Origin: Hordeum vulgare subsp. vulgare
Lineage: Eukaryota > Streptophyta > Magnoliopsida > Poales > Poaceae
Length of the DNA stretch: 64,000 nucleotides
Reading direction: 5' to 3'
Assembly (NCBI RefSeq): GCF_904849725.1
Contig: NC_058524.1
Coordinates: 554,097,763-554,161,762 of the forward strand
The stretch's first letter is position 1; each line of letters opens with the position of its first letter. A program made the position numbers and the translations under genes. Shown piece after piece: positions 1-12,391 of the stretch. The notes under the pieces are model-generated. The model had not been told where the DNA came from and did not search any database. It saw nothing but the letters and a program-made list of their open reading frames with translations.

Positions 1-316
1 GGGTACTTTACAACATTAATGCTCGAATCCGCATTGTACAAGACATTGTTGACCGACCATCGGCTTCAACCTCCTCGACCAGTAACCAAGGAATGTTTTT
101 CCTACTTTATAAAGCCTTTACAAGGACAAATATTTACGGCAAACAAGGCAATCTAGCCATACGGTTTTATAAACAAAATACGTGGAGATATATGTGATTG
201 GCACTCTCTGGCAATAGCTAGACGAAAGCTGATTCTGTGACAACAGACCTTCCCCTGCAACGGCACCAGAAGAATGCTGCTAGCACTCCCTGGCAACGGC
301 ACTAGAAGAATGTTGT
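1..316 (-). mobile_element. Truncated internal fragment of a second Gypsy copy
   Basis: From about 195 to 316 the sequence closely matches 15330-15450, the primer-binding-site leader of the large minus-strand Gypsy element. This leader lies on the outer side of the LTR at 317-1758, where a terminal LTR should be flanked by host DNA. Positions 1-190 do not match the leader or any other part of the window that I can see, so a deletion or an older junction lies near 195. The best reading is the start of a second, truncated element joined head to tail through a shared LTR. Confidence 0.6.
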
Positions 317-1758
317 TGACGGCCCACCAGCGCGTGGGTTCGCAGCAGTTTTTGAGGGTAAAGTATTCGACCCAAATTTGTTGATTCGCCAACAGGAGGT
401 GAGAGGATACTCTCGAGTATTAGCAGCTGAATTTGTCTGATTCAACCGCACCTGAAAGATTAGTATCTGCAAGCAAAGTAGTAGCAGCAAAGTAACGAGT
501 AATAGCAGTGGCAAGGAACAACAGTAGTGACATCAGTAGCAAGTAGCAATAGTAGCAAGTAACAGCAAGACAACAAACAGCAGCAGCAATAGTAGTAACG
601 GCAGTAGCAGCAGAGCAAGACAAGTAACAGCAGCAGTGGGACAAACTCGTAGGTAACGGCTCGGTGATTTGTTTGGATGATAATCATCATGCAACAGTTA
701 TAACACGGAGAGATATGTGGCTAGCTCCCATTCGTCAATGTGATGTAGGCATGTATTCCGTGTGTCGTCATACGTGCTTAGTGAAAAGAACTTGCATGAC
801 ATCTATTGTCCATCCCTCCCGTGGCAGCAGGGTCCAAAAGAAAACTACGGGATATTAAGGTTCTCCTTTTAATAAAGAAGCGGACAAACGCATTAGCACT
901 TGGTGAACACATGAACTCCTCAAACTATGGTCATCACCGGGAGTGGTTTCGGTTATTGTCACTCCGGGGTTGCCGGATCATAACACATAGTAGGTAACTA
1001 CAACTTGCAAGATCGGATCTAAAACACACATATATTGGTGACAACATAATAATTTTAGATTTGAAATCATGGCACTCGGGCCCTAGTGACAAGCATTAAG
1101 CATGGCAAAATAGTAGCAACATCAATCTCAGAACATAGTGGATACTAGGGATCAATCCCCATCAAAACTAACTCGATTACATGATTGATCTCATCCTACT
1201 CATCACCGCCCAGCGAGCCTACGAATAGATTAATCACGAACGACAAAGAGCTTCATGGAATTGGAGAGGGAAGAATGTTGATGATGACGATGGCGACGAT
1301 TTCCCCTCTCCGGATCCCAAAACGGATTCCAGATCTGCCCTCCAGATGAAGAACATGTTGTGGTAGCGCCTCCGTATCGTAAACGCGACGAAATCTTCTC
1401 TCTTGTTTTTTTCTGGGACGAAAGTGAACTTATAGAGCTGAGATTGGGGGCGGCAGAGCCACGTGGGCTCCACAAGCTTGCTAGCCGCCACCAGGGGGGT
1501 GGCGGCTACAGGGCTTGTGGCCCACTGGCCCACCTCCTCCAGTGGATCTTTGCGCAGGTATTTTTCATATTTTCCAAAAATATTCTCCGTAAATTTTTAG
1601 GACGTTCTCAAAACTTTCATTTCTGCACAAAAAATAACACCAAGGCAATTCTGCGTAAAATAGTGTTAGTCCAGGTTAGTTCAATTCAAATCATGCAAAT
1701 TAGAGTCCAAAACAAGCGCAAAAGAGTTTGGAAAAGTAGATACGATGGAGACGTGTCA
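317..1758 (-). repeat. Shared (middle) LTR of tandem Gypsy element
   Basis: It starts TGACGGCCCACC and ends GGAGACGTGTCA on the plus strand, and aligns along its length with 15451-16881. On its right is a polypurine tract and internal 3' sequence, as expected for a 3' LTR. On its left is a primer-binding leader, as expected for a 5' LTR. One LTR therefore serves two internal regions, the usual product of unequal recombination between LTRs. Confidence 0.85.
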
Positions 1759-1774
1759 ACTCCCCCAAGCTTAA
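1759..1774 (-). other. Polypurine tract of the outer Gypsy element
   Basis: The minus strand reads TTAAGCTTGGGGGAGT immediately before the LTR. This is the plus-strand DNA priming site used in reverse transcription and it fixes the orientation of the element. A near copy, AAGCTTGGGGGAGT, lies internally at about 3639-3652, just downstream of the Athila-type ORF. Confidence 0.8.
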
Positions 1775-3758
1775 AACCTTGCTTGTCCTCAAGCAACTCA
1801 GTTGACAAACTGAGAGAGAAAGAAAAACTTTGACAAACTCTGTTTGATCTTGTTGTTGCAACTATGTCCAACTCATAACCAGAATTTCAGCAAGATCACA
1901 AGTTAACCACATAAGCAAGTGACACAAAGGTCTCACGGTAAACTAATATCAATGGCATAATCAGCTAACGAGCAAATAATAATGAGTTTCAACTACCAAC
2001 ACTTCAATCAAAACAAGCATGAAGCAATATGAATAGGTGGTATCACGCTAGCTCTTTCTGAGACCACAAAACATAAACGCAGAGCACTTTCAAAGATCAA
2101 GGGCTGAATAAACATTGTAATTCATTGCAACGAAGATCCAGTCATAGTCATCCTCAATATCAATCAAAAGCAAAGCATAAAAATGACATAGGTGCTCTCT
2201 AATTGGTGCTTATATAAGAAGAGTATGACTCAACATGCAAATAAATAGACATGCCCTTCGCAGAGGGAAGCATTGATTTGCAAAGGTGCCAGAGCTCAAG
2301 CTTTGAAAACAATGATAATAATTTTGGGTGGCATGCTTTCATTGTCAACGCAATGACCAAGAGTTCTCAATATCTTCCATGCTATTCATTCTATAGGCGG
2401 TTCCCAAACAGAAAAGTAAAGTTTTAACTCCCCCACCACCAATCAATCACACTCCACGGCTAGCCGAATCCTCGGGTACCGTCCATACTAACATCAATCC
2501 GGGGGGAGTCTTGTTTTACAGTTATGTTTTGGATTTAAGCGTGGAACTGGGCATTCCAGTTACCGGCCCCTTTCTCGTGAATGACAGTGAATAAACACAT
2601 GTCGAGGATAACACTCCTAGCATGGAAGATACTAATAGCCCTCTGTCACCACATGAGCGGTTCGGGCATGCAAAACAGATTATTTCTTGAAGGTTTAGAG
2701 AGTGGCACATGCAAATTTACTTGGAACGGCAGGTAGATACCGCAAATAGGTAGGTATGGTGGACTCTCATGGAAAAACTTTTGGGTTTATGGAAGTGGAT
2801 GCACAAGCAATATTCCGCTTAGTACAAGTGAAGGCTAGCAAAAGACTGGGAAGTGACCAACTAGAGAGCGACAACAGTCATCAAGATGCAATGAGTTTGA
2901 CTAACATTGGATGCAAGCATGAACAGGATATAAATCACCATGAACACGAACATCATAGAGGCTATGTTGATTTTGTTTCAACTACATGCATGAACATGCG
3001 CGAAGTCAAGCCACTTGAATCATTCAAAGGAGAATACCATCCTATCATACTACCTCATAGTCATCTCAAAATCTATGTTGGCATTCAAGACAAACAATTA
3101 TAAGCTCTCAGCTAAATAAGCATGGCATCAGAAACTATGATCTCTAAGTTGTCATTGCAAACATGGTTCTCTCACAACAAAGCTGAATCTGGGATGACAA
3201 GCTAGTCATATTTACAAAAACAAAATAGATGAATCTGCACTTCATCATATATCATCATTATTGCCTTTCATTTGCACGATCGAATGATGTGAACAATAAT
3301 AAGAGCGCTCATGCATTGGACTAAGATGAATCTGCAGGCAAACACAAAGGAGAAGACAGAGTAATATGGCTCTTTGAAAGCTAAACAGGTTTGCATGCAA
3401 GAGCAACTAAACATTATAACCAATATCTTCTACCTTGACCCAAAGAAAAAGAAAACTATTTACACGGGAAAACTCCCAACAAGCAAAAGAAGAAAGAAAA
3501 ATCTTTTTGGGTTTTCCCAAAAGGACACAAAACGAGAAAACGAAAATAAACTAGCATGGATAATACAGTGGCAAAGTGTAACACCGGCTAACAAAGTGAA
3601 AGCATAAGCATGAATGTAAAGTCGGTGAGAACACGTACTCCCCCAAGCTTAGGCCTTTGGCCTAGCTTGGTCTACTCCCAAGGTGGGAAATCACTAGCTC
3701 CGGGATACTCCGGAGCAGACTATGGATGGCACTGCTGTGTGAGCTCCTCTGGCTCCCA
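1775..3758 (-). other. Noncoding 3' internal region of outer Gypsy element
   Basis: About 2 kb between the Athila-type ORF and the polypurine tract. The small open frames on both strands have no recognisable domain and no sustained coding character. A spacer of this kind is common in Athila-lineage elements. No other element is seen inserted in it. Confidence 0.6.
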
Positions 3759-4738
3759 CTAATAAACTGGCGTCTGGTACTCGACTGGCGGCTCGGGCAC
3801 GGGCACCTGTGGTTGGGCCAAGCCCCAATATGCGTAGATGTCCAAGGGCATAATAGTGTACTTGCCTGCATGAAGATCGAACAAAGAAGGAGCAGGCAAA
3901 GTAATAGTCTCTCGAGTACCCTGACTAAATACCAGGTTATAAATCATCCGTCTACTAGCATCTCTATCCAGAAAATCATGGCGAACCATGTTGTCATAAT
4001 CCAGATATTTCTCAGGGAGAAGCATCTCTCCTTCCTCTCCCAGTCTAATGGGTATCTCAAAGTGTCTGGCAAGACGGGTAGCATAGATACCTCCATAGAA
4101 AACACCCTTGGAACGGTTGGTGTTCAACTGCTGGGCCACTATAGCACCTAGGCTATAAGTCTTATCGTTATAAAGGCCTTCGCGCAAAACCGCAAGGTCT
4201 GGAGAACTAAGTGATCCAGCCTCCCCACGGCCAATCAAACATTTCCCCACAAATAGTGAGAAGTACCGAAGCACAGGAAAATGTATGCTAGCAATTCTAG
4301 CGTGAGACACTCCTCTCTCCTCTCCAACAGCAATAGTACCAATGAAATCCTCCAAGTCCCATGGACGAGGGTCACGGATATCCCCAACATAAGGTAATTT
4401 GCATACATTGCAAAAATCCTGTAGCGTCATGCACTGGGGACATCGTATAACATCAACTCAACCATGGGAGGATTCTTCCTCGGATTAAAGTTGAAGCTTT
4501 GAACGAAAATATTGCTGAGGAGGAGGTATTGTGAGAACTTATCTTCAACGAACGCAGTAAGACCTGCGTTCTCCACCAAGTAATAAAAGTCTTCATAAAG
4601 CCTAGCGGCGCGCAAAAAATCATCACTTGGCCACTCGCACGCTCAAACTTCTGTGACTCGAGGAACCACATACTTGGGGTGGTTCTTCTCATCCTCCTTA
4701 GGGTTACGGCTTGAAGAGCCTCTCAAGAACCTCCTCAT
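3759..4738 (-). pseudogene. Athila-type extra ORF (ORF1-like protein), broken
   Basis: The start chosen is the ATG at 4738, which opens MRRFLRGSSSRNPKED after an A-rich leader. The frame meets a TGA at 4645-4643, continues in frame to a TGA near 4429, then needs a one-base shift into the 223-residue frame that begins MTLQDFCNVC and ends at 3759. The long segment contains a conserved-looking block (residues about 20-150, including RYFSLFVGKCLIGRGE and GGIYATRLARHF) typical of the uncharacterised 'Arabidopsis retrotransposon ORF-1' family found in Athila-lineage elements. The C-terminus is rich in Pro and Gln. No signal peptide or transmembrane segment is obvious. Its role in the element is unknown. 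In this copy it cannot make full-length protein. Confidence 0.7.
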
Positions 4739-5331
4739 CTTTTCCCTTTTTTAGCTCTGAAAAATTCTGAAATTTATAGAGACTTCGAAACAAAATTGAG
4801 TAAGAATTAACCCAACTCGTAGAAACTACTCCTACTAGTGCCTAGAGACCTTATCACACGCTAAATCTACTTGGGACCAGCTAAATCAACATTTCTAGCT
4901 CAAGAACAGGGTCACCAAGGTAGCAATAATACGCGAAGGATAAAGCACTAGAGCAAAAACTAATTGGACCAATGGAGGAGTCACTTACCAAGGAGTAATT
5001 TCCCCAAAACGGTTTGGAGAATGGTGCTTTGAGCAAGGAGAACGAAAATCACAGCCAAATGAGCAAGAACACGGGTTTGAGCTGCGAAACAATTTTTTCT
5101 GGAGGTGGAAGAAGAGGATGGGAGCTGGAATGAGTGGAGGGGGTCCATGTGGGCCCCACAAGCTTGCTAGCCGCCACCAGGGGTGGCAGTGGTAGGGCTT
5201 GTGGCCCACTTGTCTGGCCCCCACGCCACCTCTCAGGCCCAATATTTTTCAAATATTCCAGAAAAAATCATACTAAATTTTCAGGACCATCGGAGAACTT
5301 TTTATATTCGGGGTATTTTTCTCCGGGACGC
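4739..5331 (-). promoter_or_regulatory. Leader of the Athila-type ORF with LTR-like segment
   Basis: This noncoding leader lies directly upstream (minus strand) of the extra ORF. Positions about 5140-5235 resemble LTR positions about 1465-1545: both share CACAAGCTTGCTAGCCGCCA followed by a short GC-rich inverted motif and GGGCTTGTGGCCCAC. A piece of LTR-type sequence inside the internal region could supply a promoter or a packaging structure for the downstream ORF; that is inference. The nested Gypsy element inserted at its upstream edge. Confidence 0.5.
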
Positions 5332-6933
5332 TGATACGTCTCAAACGTATCTATAATTTTTGATGGTTTCACGCTGTTATCTTGCCTTCTTTGTATGTTT
5401 TATGTACCTTTTTATATATTTTTGGGACTAACTTATTAATTCAGTGCCAAGTGCCAAATCCTGTTTTTCTGTGTTTTTGACTCTTTTCAGATCTGATTTT
5501 GTAATGGAGTCCAAACGGAAGAAAAATCCCGAAATGATTTTTTCCCGAACGGAAGAAGTCCAGGGTGCTTTTGGGCCAAGCCAGGTGGGCTCCAGGGAGC
5601 CCACAAGCCCCCACTCCGCCACCAGGGGGAGGCGGCGGTGGGCAGGCTTGTGGCCTCCCTGGCCGCCCCCTGACCTAGATCTTTGGCCTATAAATTCCCA
5701 AATATTCCGCAAAAAATCAGGGAAGCCTCGAAAATACTTTTCCGCCTCCGCAAGATTCCGTTTCCACGAGATCTCATCTGGAGACCCTTCCCGGCGCCCT
5801 GCCGGAGGGGACTTTGGAGTTGGAGGGCTTCTTCATCATCATCATCGCCCACCATTGACTCGTGAGTAGTTCACTTCAGACCTACGGGTCCATAGTTAGT
5901 AGCTAGATGGCTTCTTCTCTCTCCTGGATCTTCAATACAAAGTTCTCCATGATCTTCATGGAGATCTATCCGATGTAATCTTCTTTGGCGGTGTGTTTGT
6001 CGAGATCCGATGAATTGTGGACTTGTGATCAGATTATCTATGATATATATTTGAGTCTTTGCTGATTTCTTATATGCATGATTTGATATCCTTGTAAGTC
6101 TCTCCGAGTCTTGGGTTTTGTTTGGCCAACTAGATCTATGATTCTTGCAATGGGAGAAGTGCTTGGTTTTGGGTTCTGCCATGTGGTGACCTTTCCCAGT
6201 GACAGTAGGGGCAGCAAGGCACACATCAAGCAGTTGCCATCAAGGGTAAAAAGATGGGGTTTTTATCATTGGTTTGAGATTATCCCTCTACATCATGTCA
6301 TCTTGCTTAAGGCGTTACTCTGTTCTTATGGACTTAATACACTAGATGCATGCTGGATAGCGGTCGATGTGTGGAGTAATAGTAGTAGATGCAGAAAATA
6401 TCGGTCTACTTGTTTCGGACGTGATGCCTATAGAAATAATCATTGCGTAGATATCGTCACGACTCTGCACAGTTCTATCAATTGCTCGACAGTAATTTGT
6501 TCACCCACCGTCTACTTGCTTTCATAAGAGAAGCCACTAGTAAACACTACGGCCCTCGGGTCTATTCACTTCCATCGTTTACAACTCCGCTTTTGCTTTG
6601 CTTTGTTACTTTGTTGCTTTCAGTTCTCACTTGGCAAACAATCTATAAGGGATTGACAACCCCTTCATAGCGTTGGGTGCAAGCTTTTGTGTTTGTGCAA
6701 GATCTTGAGATACTCCTCCACTGGATTGATACCTTGGTTCTCAAACTGAGGGAAGTACTTACCTCCGCTGTGCTACATCATCCTCTCCGCTCCGAGGAAA
6801 CACCAACGCATAAGGATTCCTGGTATCGTCAACGTGCCCATTCCTAGCGCCACTGGAAGGTCTTTTGTGCAGCAGCATAACGAACATCAGAAGCATTCCT
6901 GCGCCATTGTCAGGGATCCCTTTTGAAACATCA
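5332..6933 (+). repeat. 5' LTR of nested Gypsy element
   Basis: It begins TGATACGTCTC and ends TTTTGAAACATCA. A TATA-like TATAAATTCCC lies near 5690. The end is fixed by comparison with the 3' LTR, after which the two copies diverge. Confidence 0.92.
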
Positions 6934-6943
6934 GAAGTATTTC

Positions 6944-6960
6944 TGGCGCCGTTGCCGGGG
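6944..6960 (+). other. Primer binding site (tRNA-Asp type)
   Basis: TGGCGCCGTTGCCGGGG starts 10 bases after the LTR end. It is complementary to the 3' end of plant tRNA-Asp, the primer usual for Athila-lineage elements. Confidence 0.85.
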
Positions 6961-7161
6961 AGGAGAAATCAAGATCTATCCAAGTAGGTCTCACAAACTC
7001 TTCTCTTGCATTTACTTTTGTTGCCAGTTGCCTCTCGTTTTCCTCTCCCCCACTTCACATTTGCCTTTTTCCGTTCGCCCTTCTTCCGCTTGCTTTCTGT
7101 TCGCTTGTTTTCCATGTGCCTTCAATATGCTTGCATCTTCGCTTGCTGAAAATCTAGTGAT

Positions 7162-7872
7162 ATGGATCCACATCCACTTACTAGTCTCTTTAAGAGACCC
7201 ACTCGTGTGGAACAAATTGCCAGTGAGTTGAGGGCAATTGACTATTTCTTTGGAGTTTTGTGTAAGATGCGTGAATCTGAAAATTGTGAGGAAGAAATTC
7301 ATGAAGTGATTCATGAGGGCTCCTTGGATTAAAAGAATGATTGCAATGGTTTCACTATAAATTCTATTAGTGAAAATCATGCTAAAAGTATGCAAAACCC
7401 TAAGCTTGGGGATGCTACTTTTGCTTTGTCCACTTCTTGTTGCAATAATCATGATTGGGGTGATGATCTTTCTTATGATCTTGAAAATTTGTTCAAACTT
7501 CATGATGAATATGATATTTGCAACAATATTGAAAGTGGGTTTGGAGACATCATGACTTTAGTTGATGATAATCCCACTATTTTTTAAGAGCGTCAACTTT
7601 GCATGCATGTGGATCATGAGAAGAATATCCTATGGGATAGCTATATTGTTGAATTTGAGTATGATCCCACATGTAATTGCTATGAGAGAGGAAAATATTT
7701 TGGTAGAAACTTTCATGTTACCAAATCACCTCTCGTGATGCTGAGATTGCTCTTGTCTCTTTCTTCTTCCTTGCATATGGAAGCTATTGGTTGTCTTGAA
7801 AATTTGTTTTCCTATAAAATGCCTATGCATAGGAAGTATGTTAGACTTAGATGTGATTTTCACATGCTTTAG
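7162..7872 (+). pseudogene. Short uncharacterised ORF of nested Gypsy element
   Basis: The frame opens at ATG 7162 (MDPHPLTSLFKRPTRVEQ) and runs to a stop at 7870-7872. Two in-frame TAA codons, at 7330-7332 and 7585-7587, split it into three pieces of the same frame. The protein would be about 236 residues, acidic, with DYFFGVLCKM near residue 27 and a Tyr/Cys-rich C-terminal third. There are no retroviral protease, RT, integrase or zinc-knuckle motifs. I do not recognise a function. It looks like the hypothetical ORF carried by many non-autonomous Triticeae Gypsy elements. An uninterrupted relative would show whether it is truly coding. Confidence 0.55.
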
Positions 7873-10560
7873 GATGCTCTCGTTGTGCTTCAATTCTTGT
7901 CTTTTGTGAGAGCATCATTGAATGCCTAGCTAAGGGCGTTAAACAAAAGCGCTTGTTGGGAGGAAACCCAACGAATCTATCCTTTTTATTTCTGTTTTGT
8001 GTTTTCCACACTTTCATATTTCTGTTATGACTGTGTTTTTTGTGTTTCTTTTTTGCGTTTGTGCCAAGCAAAACCGTTATGATTAGTCTTGGGGATGATC
8101 GTTTGGTCGTGCTGGAAAAGACAGAAACTTTCTGCTCACGAAAAGAATTTTCATTTTTTTTCTGTAAGAGCTTTTGAGTTGATTCTTTTTGCTGCTGATT
8201 TCTACGCAAATTCTTCAGACTGTCGTAATTGTTCAGAAGTTTGGAAGTACCAGAGGTATACAAAACATACAGATTGCTACAGACTGGTCTGCTGTTAACA
8301 GATTCTGTTTTTGTTGTGTTGGTTGCTTATTTTGATGAAACTATGGATAGTATCGGGGGGTATTAGCCATGGAAGATAGAAAGTATAGTAACCCAACATC
8401 AGCACAAGTATAATTTAAGTTTGCTACAGTACCTAAGGAAGTGGTGGTTTGCTTTCTTGTACTAATGTTATCACGAGTTTCTTTTTAAGTTTCGTGTTGT
8501 GAAGTTTTCCAGTTTTGGGTGAAGTTCTTATGGACAAAAAGATAAAGAGTGGCAAGAGCTCAAGCTTGGGGATGCCCAAGGCACCCCAAGAGATTCAAGG
8601 ATGCCGTAAAAGCCTAAGCTTGGGGTTGCCCCGGGAAGGCATCCCCTCTCTCGTCTTCAATCCATTGGTAACGTTACTTGGGGCTATATTTTTATTCACC
8701 ACATGTTATGTGTTTTTGCTTGGAGCGTCTTGTATCGTAGGAGTCTTTTATTTTTATTGTGTGAAAATCATCCTTTCTGCACACCTAGAGAGAGAGACAT
8801 GCATACATCGTGATTTTGTCGAGCTTCACTTATATCTTTTGGTAGACAATTCAGCTCACATGTGCTTCACTTATATCTTTTGAGCTAGATACTTTTGCTC
8901 TGTGTGCTTCACTTATATCCTTTAGAGCACAGCGGTGCGTGGCTTGGTAGTTGATCTATGCTTTGAAAGTAGTCTCAAAAGGGGTACTTATCCAAAGGGA
9001 TACGAAAACTTCCTCCTTCATGTGCATTGAATAGTTAGAGAAGTTTGATTCATCTCAATTAGTTTTGAGTTGTTGTTATGGTAATATTAAAGTCATGCTA
9101 GTAAGGTGTTGTGGATCTAGAAATACTTGTGTTGAAGTTAGTGATTCCCGTAGAATGCACGTATGGTGAACCGCTATGTGATGAAATCTGAGCATGATTA
9201 GTATATTGATTGTCATCCTTTGCGTGGCGGTCGGGATCGCGCGATGGTTTATACCTACCAACCCTTCCCCTAGGAGTATGCGTTGAATGCTTTGTTTCAA
9301 TTACTAATAAAACTTTTGCAACAAGTATATGAGTTCTTCATGACTAATGTTGAGTCCATGGTTTAGATGCACTTTCACCTTTCACCATCACTATCTTCTT
9401 AGTGCCATGCAACTTTCGCCGGTGCACAAAACCCACCATTAGCCTCCCTCAAAACAGCCACCATACCTACCTACTATGGATTTTTCAAAAGTCATTCCGA
9501 GATATATTGCCATGCAACTACCACCATGACATGTGCCACCACGTCTACATTGCCATTGCATGATCGTAAGATAGCTAGCATGATGTTTCCATTGATGTCT
9601 ATGCCAAGCTAGATCATTGCCACGGTACACTACCGAAGGCATTCCATATAGAGTCATAGTTGCTCTAAGTTTTGAGTTGAAAGTGTGATGATCATCATTA
9701 TTGGAGCATTGTCCCATCTGAGGAAATAAAAGAGGCCAAATAAGCCCATAAAAAAAGAGGCCAAAGAGCCCACCAAAAAAAGAGAGAAAAAGAGAGAAGG
9801 GACAATGCTACCACTTTTTCCACACTTGTGCATATTAAGCACCATGATCTTCATGATTGAGAGTCTCTCGTTTTGTCACCACCATATAGCTAGTGGGAAA
9901 TTTTCATTATATAACTTGGCTTGTATATTCCAATGATAGGCTTCCTCAAAATGGCTTGAGGTCTTCGTGAGCAAGCAAGTTGGATGCACACCCACTAGTT
10001 TTCTTTAAGAGCTTTCACATACTCGTAGCCCTAGTGCATCATTTGTATGGCAATCCCTACTCATTCACATTGATATCTATTGATGAGCATCTCCACAGCT
10101 CATTGATATGCCTAGTTAATGTGACTATCTTCTCCTTTTTGTCTTGCAACCTCCACTACATTCCACACCATCTATAGTGCTATAACCGTGGCTCACGCTC
10201 ATGTATTGTGTGAGAGTTGAAAAGGTTTGAGAAAGTAAAGGTGTGAAACAATAACTTGGCCAATACCGGGGTTGTGCATGATTTAAATTCGTTGTGCAAT
10301 GATGATAGAGTATAGCCAGACTATATGCTTTTGTAGTGATAACTTTCTTTTGGCCATGTTATTTTGAAAGTTCATGATTACTTTGCTAGTTTGCTTGAAT
10401 TATTATTACTTCCACGTCAATAGCAAACTATTGTTTTGAATCTAATGGATCTGAACATTCACGTCACATAAGAGGAATTACAAAGGACACCTATGCTAGG
10501 TAGCATGAAAGCATCAAAAATTCATTCTTATCACTTCCCTACTCGAGGACGAGCAGGAGT
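7873..10560 (+). other. Noncoding internal region of nested Gypsy element
   Basis: About 2.7 kb without credible genes. It repeats the polypurine-tract-like motif AAGCTTGGGG at about 8562 and 8612 (another copy lies in the ORF at about 7401), and has a small run of CACTTATATCTTTT repeats near 8825-8920. Short open frames here lack domains. Confidence 0.6.
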
Positions 10561-10576
10561 TAAGCTTGGGGATGCT
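10561..10576 (+). other. Polypurine tract of nested Gypsy element
   Basis: TAAGCTTGGGGATGCT lies directly before the TGATACG start of the 3' LTR. It is preceded by the CTCGAGGACGAGCAGGAGT stretch typical of this lineage. Confidence 0.8.
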
Positions 10577-12181
10577 TGATACGTCTCAAACGTATCTATA
10601 ATTTTTTATGGTTTCACGTTGTTATCTTGCCTTCTTTGTATGTTTTATGTACCTTTTTATATCTTTTTGGGACTAACTTATTAATTCAGTGCCAAGTGCC
10701 AGTTCCTGTTTTTTCGTGTTTTTGACTCTTTTCAGATCTGATTTTGGAACGGAGTCCAAACGGAAGAAAAACCCCGAAATGATTTTTTCCCGAACGGAAG
10801 AAGTCCAGGGGGCTTTTGGGACAAGCCAGGTGGGCTCCAGGGAGCCCACAAGCCCCCACTCCGGCACCATGGGGGAGGCGGCGGTGGGCAGGCTTGTGGC
10901 CTCCCTGGGCGCCCCCTGAGCTAGATCTTTGGCCTATAAATTCCCAAATATTCCGCAAAAAATAGGGAAGCCTCGAAAATACTTTTCCGCCGCCGCAAGA
11001 TTCCGTTTCTGCGAGATCTCATCTGGAGACCCTTCCCGGCGCCCTACCGGAGGGGACTTTGGAGTTGGAGGGCTTCTTCATCATCATCATCGCCCCTCCA
11101 ATGACTCGTGATTAGTTCACTTCAGACCTACGGGTCCGTAGTTAGTAGCTAGATGGCTTCTTCTCTCTCTCTTGGATCATCAATACAAAGTTCTCCATGA
11201 TCTTCATGGAGATCTATCCGATGTAATCTTCTTTGGCGGTGTGTTTGTCGAGATCCGATGAATTGTGGACTTGTGATCAGATTATCTATGATATATATTT
11301 GAGTCTTTGCTGATTTCTTATATGCATGATTTGATATCCTTTTAAGTCTCTCCGGGTCTTGGGTTTTGTTTGGCCAACTAGATCTATGATTCTTGCAATG
11401 GGAGAAGTGCTTGGTTTTGGGTTCTGCCATGTGGTGACCTTTCCCAGTGACAGTAGGGGCAACAAGGCACACATCAAGCAGTTTCCATCAAGGGTAAAAA
11501 GATGGGGTTTTTATCATTGGTTTGAGATTATCCCTCTACATCATGTCATCTTGCTTAAGGCGTTACTCTGTTCTTACGGACTTAATACACTAGATGCATG
11601 CTCGATAGCGGTCGACGTGTGGAGTAATAGTAGTAGATGTACAAAGTATCGGTCTACTTGTTTCGGACGTGATGCCTATAGAAATAATCATTGCATAGAT
11701 ATCGTCACGACTCTGCACAGTTCTATCAATTGCTCGACAGTAATTTGTTCACCCACCGTCTACTTGCTTTCATGAGAGAAGCCACTAGTAAACACTACGG
11801 CCCCCGGGTCTATTCACTTCCATCGTTTACAACTCCGCTTTTACTTTGCTTTGTTACATTGTTGCTTTCAGTTCTCACTAGGCAAACAATCTATAAAGGA
11901 TTGACAACCCCTTCATAGCGTTGGGTGCAAGCTTTTGTGTTTGTGCAGGATCTTGAGATACTCCTCTGCTGGATTGATACCTTGGTTCTCAAACTGAGGG
12001 AAATACTTACCTCCACTGTGCTACATCATCCTCTCCGCTTCGAGGAAACACCAACGCAGAAGTTTTCCTGGTGTCGTCAACGTGCCCATACCTGGTGCCA
12101 CTGGAAGGTCTTTTGTGCAGCAACATAACGGACATCAGAAGCATTCCTGCGCCATTGCCGGGAATCCCTTTTGAAACATCA
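10577..12181 (+). repeat. 3' LTR of nested Gypsy element
   Basis: It starts TGATACGTCTC and ends AAACATCA, with the target duplication GACGC following at 12182-12186. It is nearly identical to 5332-6933. Confidence 0.92.
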
Positions 12182-12391
12182 GACGCTAAAACAGAAAACA
12201 TGAAAAACTAAACTAAACTATCATTTTTCTTCTAAGCAACAGAAAATAAAATATGAAAACAGAGGTATGTGACTCTTTGATTCATCCATTTCATGGTCAT
12301 CGAAAGAAATCCGTCAATGGGGTTGATCAAGTCCTCATGACAAAAACCTTCTCGAATCGCAAGAGAGAACGAAGAATTTTTCAAATAGCCA

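Larger units (their letters stand above)
5332..12181 (+). mobile_element. Nested Gypsy element, non-autonomous, plus strand
   Basis: It is flanked by the 5-bp target duplication GACGC (5327-5331 and 12182-12186). It has 1602-bp and 1605-bp LTRs, a tRNA-Asp-type primer site and a polypurine tract. Between the LTRs there are 3.6 kb with only one short broken ORF and no gag, protease, RT or integrase. In two LTR samples (about 130 and 175 aligned bases) I counted five and seven differences, so it is younger than its host element. The LTR start TGATACGTCTCAAACG is typical of Triticeae Athila-lineage elements. It would depend on proteins from a relative for movement. Confidence 0.92.
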
